Origin: Siphonodentalium dalli
Taxonomy: Eukaryota; Mollusca; Scaphopoda; Gadilida; Siphonodentaliidae
Assembly (NCBI GenBank): GCA_032622095.1
Contig: CP136064.1
Location: forward strand, 148,863,819 to 148,927,818
Direction of reading: 5' to 3'
Length of the DNA stretch: 64,000 bases
Made by a program: the position numbers and the translations under genes
Part shown: positions 59,206 through 64,000 of the stretch, piece after piece
Position numbering within the stretch: the stretch's first letter is position 1
Layout: each line of letters begins with the position of its first letter
The notes under the pieces: generated by a model
Seen by the model: only the letters and a program-made list of their open reading frames with translations
Database searches by the model: none
What the model was told of the DNA's origin: nothing

Positions 59206-59773
59206 ATCGATTTTTCTTTTAGCTCATGATTTCCAAGATTTTAAGTTTAGAATTTTTTTCACAAAACAGGATATCAATTTCAACTTGCATTCATTTTCAT
59301 GATTTTAATGTTGAACACCGCAATAAAAACGGACAAGAAAGTCAAACTGGTACAATTTCCAATATTAACCCCATCATTTCACTGCCAATATGTTACTAGA
59401 CCTAATTCATATGGGGTGATATTAATAGCTCAATAGCTCAACTCAAAGTCGTATTACTTGCTTCGCTAGTTTTCCACGATTCGTGTTACGTAAACGAAGC
59501 TTCATTGACTCTATTTGTGTAATTTGAGCGTCTAAAATATCGCCGCCAGAAGGGTCACACGTGTATGATGACGTCGCCTCGCATCAAAATCCCCTGAAAC
59601 AAAGTTATTCAGGACAGATGATCGTTCATGTTTGGCTTAACAAATACGAGCAGAACGGCTTGTGTATACGTAATCAGACAATCAATCACAAGGGAAATGA
59701 AGGGGAGAATTTATTATTATATTTTAATTATAGATAATTATATTCATTTCAAATTTGAATTGTGGATATGTTG
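59206..59773. other. Intergenic stretch, nothing recognised
   Basis: AT-rich, with no gene or repeat signal until the second GATATC array. Confidence 0.4.
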
Positions 59774-60025
59774 ATTTAGAGATATCTCTAATTCATTTGG
59801 AGATATCGATCTCCAATTATTTAGAGATATCTCCAATTATTTAGAGATATCTTCAAATTAATTAGAGATATCTCTAAATCGAATTATGGAGAAGTAATTA
59901 ATTACGGATATTATATGTCCAATTGTGGATATGTCGATTTAGAGATATATCCAAATATTTAGAGATATCTCTAATTCATTTGGAGATATCTCTAATTCAT
60001 TTGGAGATATCTCAATTATTTGGAA
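59774..60025. repeat. Second GATATC palindrome array, ~8 units
   Basis: AGAGATATCTCTAATTCATT TGGAGATATC units, as at 56384-56905, with interruptions GTGGATATGTTGATTTAGAG and GTGGATATGTCGATTTAGAG. Confidence 0.85.
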
Positions 60026-60244
60026 TGATCTGACGTGAATAAATAATTGATGCATTCAGTTTACCTGGTCTCCGCTACCTTCAGGATAGACACTGTCCAA
60101 AATATTTGATTGTCAGCTCCAAGTGCATGCATTTTGCTTTCTGGTAGTCGCATCTAAAATTTAATATTCAATTTAGGTATTCAGTTGTAATTTATAGATG
60201 TTGTTTTATCCATCTGAATTCTAAAAATGCTTACCATTGTTTAA

Positions 60245-60713
60245 ATGTACTCAATCCGTAAAGAGGGTCCCCATCTCAACAGATTCCAACAACAAAAATC
60301 CGATCAGAGGGTCCTATATTACTATTTCTTTGGCTTTGGGGGTAAAAAATATTTGATTCGAGTCGAGGAACCCATCAAACAAAGCTCAGAGTTATTAGAT
60401 ATTGATTTTTGAAATTTGTTATGTTCTCGAGATGAGTACTAATAACTGCCGTAATCTGCTCTGGATGTGTACTCCAAATCTATTCAAACAGACAAGGATG
60501 GATAACTCTAAAATCAAGTGGTAATTTTAACGCAATTTTGACTGAGTTCTGGGCCAGATAGTATTCCCGATAATGAAAAATAATAGATTTCTAAAATCGA
60601 TATCTAACAAATCTGAGCTTTGATGGGTGACTTCCTCGACTCGAATCAAATAGTTTTGACCCCCGAAACCATTGAAATAGTAATTGAGAGGAGTTTTATC
60701 GGATTGAGTACCT
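60245..60713. mobile_element. 469 bp TTAA MITE, complete copy
   Basis: The termini ATGTACTCAATCCG and CGGATTGAGTACCT are flanked by TTAA at 60241-60244 and 60714-60717. Long inner inverted repeats (GAGTCGAGGAACCC ... CTTCCTCGACTCGAATCAAA) make it foldback-like. Relatives lie at 16395, 22041, 37558 and 45378. Confidence 0.88.
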
Positions 60714-60717
60714 TTAA

Positions 60718-61190
60718 ATGTTACATTTTAGATGTATTGTTTTTTGTTTTGTTTTTTTAAATTCGCAAAACCCATATACTATTAGAAGCAATATAAAATT
60801 AAATATTGAAATGAGAATGCTACAAACACATTTAAATTGGAACACAAAATCAGGAGAAACGATATTAAATAATTAGTTAGAATATAAAATTGTAATATAA
60901 GAACAAAATAGCAAAACAAAAACTAAAATATTGAATTGAAATTGGAAAGTTGACGTTTGAATTGGAATATTAGATTAGAATTATGACCCTTTAACCCTCC
61001 ATATGCGAGGGGTGCTCATTCAAGGCATAGAATGTCTTTCTGTCACACATTAAGAGGGAAACGCACGTTTTGCATAAATTCAGCCAAAAATTGCTAGAAA
61101 TATTGGATCTATATCTGGCAAAAATAAGAGACAACAAAAGCAATGGATTTTAACACATTTGAGAGATTGACAATTTTATTTCATTTTTAT
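60718..61190. other. AT-rich intergenic stretch
   Basis: Rich in TTGAATTGGAATATTAGA-like degenerate A/T phrases. No gene is recognised. Confidence 0.4.
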
Positions 61191-62200
61191 GTTTACCCAT
61201 ACCATAGTATGGCAAACATAGTGTCGTTGTCCGGATTGACCACTTGTCGTACGTCCGTCCGCCTGTCTGTCTGTCCGTCCGTAGACACTTTACACATGAT
61301 GCGATAACTCAAATATTTTCTATCTTATCACAACCAAATTTGGTATGTGAGTTTCTCAGCCCAAAATACAGATCGAGTTCGAATATGGGTTTGATCCGAG
61401 TATATTTTACTGAGTTATGGCCCTTTTTCGAAAAAATATATTCACTCCAAAATTTTTTTTAGATTAAATTCCTTGCTCAATTTAACCCAAAAAAATTAAT
61501 ATGAATAAATAAATAAAAATATGCAATAAAATTTAATTTAAGTTAAACAAAATTGAAAAACTAACACCATTATAACTCTGCCAAGGGTACCCAGAGTCAC
61601 CACACCAAATTTGGTTTAAATCGGTCCATAATCTTATGTTATGTACTGGTAAATTTGTTTGGAGCGGCTTTAAACCCAATTCACTAATTCCATCCCATGC
61701 CTTTGAACTACTTAGCTATTGATAAGGCGATTTTATTTTCTGATATCTCTTATGCCAATGTGCAAATTAATAAAGCTATGTATATCACTGAGTATATTAC
61801 TCGACAGATGGCCTGAGGTCATTATAAATGTTATTGGTTTAACAGAGATGCCAGCATCAATATAAACAAGGTCTGTTATTTGTTGACAGCTCTGCTATAT
61901 AATTGCTATTAATGGGTCAGCAGTGGGGTGTCTTTATCTTGATGGGTGTTGGTAGAATTTGATACACTATCCTTGTAAACTTAAATTTGACTCTCTTAAC
62001 CCAAGTATTCCATGTCCAGGTCACCTTTTTCACATTTAACCCAAGGCTGTGGTGGTGCAGCATTACAGATCCTATACCAGTGCATTCTCTGATATACATG
62101 CGAGTGACCCATAAATTCCAATAATTTGTGTTATGTACTAATTTACTATCGCCATGGGATGGGTTAACATCTGCCGAATGTGATCGGCCTCTCGTTTGTC
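61191..62200 (+). repeat. CCATACCATAGTATGG hairpin-headed repeat
   Basis: Head GTTTACCCATACC / GGCAAAC (61191-61217), ATAGTG, GTCCGTCCGCCTGTCTGTCT, and a body as at 31104. Positions 61357-61961 are duplicated almost exactly at 63396-64000. Confidence 0.85.
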
Positions 62201-62949
62201 CCTTTCGTAAAAAGAGCTGCTAGGATAATTAATAATTTCAGACAAAACTCAATAACCAAATGGCTCTATGAGAGAAAGCTTCATTTGTATCATAATTTTG
62301 AATTAGATCTTTAATTGCATAATATAGCATTACACCTCCATATATTATTATGAAGAATAAAGCAGTCACAATTATTCCAGCCCAATGAAAACAAATGTTG
62401 AAATGCAGTGTGGTCCACTCGAGCAGGGAGCAATCAACAGGAATCAGGCCACAGTGTTCCGAGATTTGGTGGTCAGCCTTAACTTGTTTATCAACCTATG
62501 ACCGACAACTCATCTCAGCCCAATTGTTCATTGATCAGCAGGCATGGCATGACAATCCTCCAAAAAAATAAAAAATATTTATGGGTAGTTGCCTTTCTTA
62601 ATGAAAATAATCATTAAATTTCACAAATAAAGAATAATTAAGTCTCCTCGCATTATCTTTAGATATGATATCATAGATATATGAACTGCACTTTTGAAAC
62701 AAATATTTTACAGAAGTTCTTGGTACCTGAAACAGTAAAATACTAAATATTTGTCATGGCATAAAAGTAAAGTAAATTATAGGTTATAATATCCAATTGG
62801 TCGATGGTTCTTTAATAGCGTTTGAGAAAATCCATTTTGAAATACCAGGAACTTTTGACATAACGTGCGTCTTACCCTTAAGTAGACGCTATAAGGTTAG
62901 CGATTCGCGGTGATTCGCGATTTCGCGGAAATTTACGGTACTGTGGGGG
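62201..62949. other. Intergenic stretch, nothing recognised
   Basis: No gene, RNA or repeat signal could be supported. Confidence 0.4.
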
Positions 62950-63240
62950 TCTCTTCTCGAAAAATCATTCCGTCCGAGCAAATGCGATTCCGTTGTTAGT
63001 TATATTCAGTTTGTCACCTGAATAATTTTAAACTTACCGGCAGATAAACTTGAAGAAAACAGATATACGTTAGTTTAATAACATATTATGTTAATGTTTA
63101 GCTCAAGCGTCAACCAGGACATGTTCCCCGATCATTTGTTGCCAAGAATAAGCCAGCAAAATGTTGAATACGGTGATTTATGTTTTCGCTCCGATTCCCG
63201 CCCAGTATGTTCGGTTGATAATACAGTATGTTCGGTTGAT
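62950..63240 (-). repeat. Partial copy of the 5.4 kb element's end
   Basis: TCATTCCGTCCGAGCAAA, TTACCGGCAGATAAACTT, GACATGTTCCCCGATCATTT and CGCTCCGATTCCCGCCC are reverse-complement matches to 53345-53640, moderately diverged. Confidence 0.75.
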
Positions 63241-63395
63241 AAATTAGCGCTGGAAACCCATTCATATCTGGAGTGGGGGACCGGCGCAATATTTGTAAAT
63301 CTCAAAATGCCATTGTATTGGAAATGAGAAATTAAATAATTGAATTGAAATTGTCACAAGTTGTCGCCACAGGGGCCTGTAACGCGCTCCGCTGC

Positions 63396-64000
63396 CAGCC
63401 CAAAATACAGATCGAGTTCGAATATGGGTTTGATCCGAGTATATTTTACTGAGTTATGGCCCTTTTTCGAAAAAATATATTCACTCCAAAATTTTTTTTA
63501 GATTAAATTCCTTGCTCAATTTAACCCAAAAAAATTAATATGAATAAATAAATAAAAATATGCAATAAAATTTAATTTAAGTTAAACAAAATTGAAAAAC
63601 TAACACCATTATAACTCTGCCAAGGGTACCCAGAGTCACCACACCAAATTTGGTTTAAATCGGTCCATAATCTTATGTTATGTACTGGTAAATTTGTTTG
63701 GAGCGGCTTTAAACCCAATTCACTAATTCCATCCCATGCCTTTGAACTACTTAGCTATTGATAAGGCGATTTTATTTTCTGATATCTCTTATGCCAATGT
63801 GCAAATTAATAAAGCTATGTATATCACTGAGTATATTACTCGACAGATGGCCTGAGGTCATTATAAATGTTATTGGTTTAACAGAGATGCCAGCATCAAT
63901 ATAAACAAGGTCTGTTATTTGTTGACAGCTCTGCTATATAATTGCTATTAATGGGTCAGCAGTGAGGTGTCTTTATCTTGATGGGTGTTGGTAGAATTTG
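63396..64000 (+). repeat. 605 bp duplicate of 61357-61961
   Basis: The offset is exactly 2039 bp with no indel. The only difference I found is G at 61926 against A at 63965. The copy starts at the shared CAGCC and runs to the window edge. Confidence 0.95.

Noticed and set aside
56384-60025. CRISPR-like array because of regular short palindromic repeats.
   Set aside because: Animal DNA, linkers are not unique spacers, and unit spacing is only about 20 bp.

Overview
This is an AT-rich, intron-dominated piece of animal nuclear DNA. There are no operons, no ribosome binding sites and no compact gene layout. Its repeats resemble those described from bivalve and gastropod genomes: hairpin heads followed by GTCC microsatellite and 150-185 bp units, small foldback elements, and 'AACATGGCCGCCAGCAGCC' arrays. 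A lophotrochozoan, probably a mollusc, is therefore likely; this is inference.

The main host gene is on the + strand. Five exons at 4579-4688, 19229-19316, 30757-30846, 35174-35320 and 47206-47334 have splice-like borders and fully compatible phases (2, then 0, 0, 0). Joined, they read like the C-terminal part of DCAF17, a DDB1-CUL4 substrate-receptor protein. They end in a stop codon with a poly(A) signal at 47489. The 5' exons lie outside the window. Introns of about 14.5, 11.4, 4.3 and 11.9 kb hold most of the mobile DNA listed here.

Region by region: 1-3983 holds two broken copies of a PIN/XPG-like multicopy gene in opposite orientation, one split by a 735 bp TTAA-flanked transposon. 5.2-8.0 kb holds hairpin-headed repeats, one with a natural empty site at 39.4 kb. 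8.5-11.3 kb is a 5'-truncated, frameshifted LINE. 13.7-15.4 kb has foldbacks and a degenerate minisatellite. 19.8-24.0 kb is a 4.3 kb TTAA-type element with 452 bp subterminal inverted repeats and a nested TA-flanked MITE. 26.5-28.8 kb is an unrecognised minus-strand coding remnant cut by a hAT-like element with a perfect 8 bp target duplication. 28.8-29.9 kb is a DIRS-like reverse transcriptase remnant. 31-34.6 kb and 37.2-39.7 kb hold further hairpin-headed repeats, and 36.5-37.0 kb is a tRNA-derived SINE. 40.1-43.7 kb is an array of about 22 units of ~160 bp, each with a YY1-like motif. 48.3-53.7 kb is a 5.4 kb inverted-repeat element. 56.4-60.0 kb holds two arrays of GATATC palindromes around another hairpin-headed element. 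The window ends with a 605 bp near-identical duplication.

The best candidate for something under-described is the shared grammar of the hairpin-headed repeats: at least six unrelated hairpins precede the same kind of microsatellite and diverged but related units. Next come the GATATC palindrome arrays and the large palindromic elements. All family assignments were made by eye and memory, without database searches.
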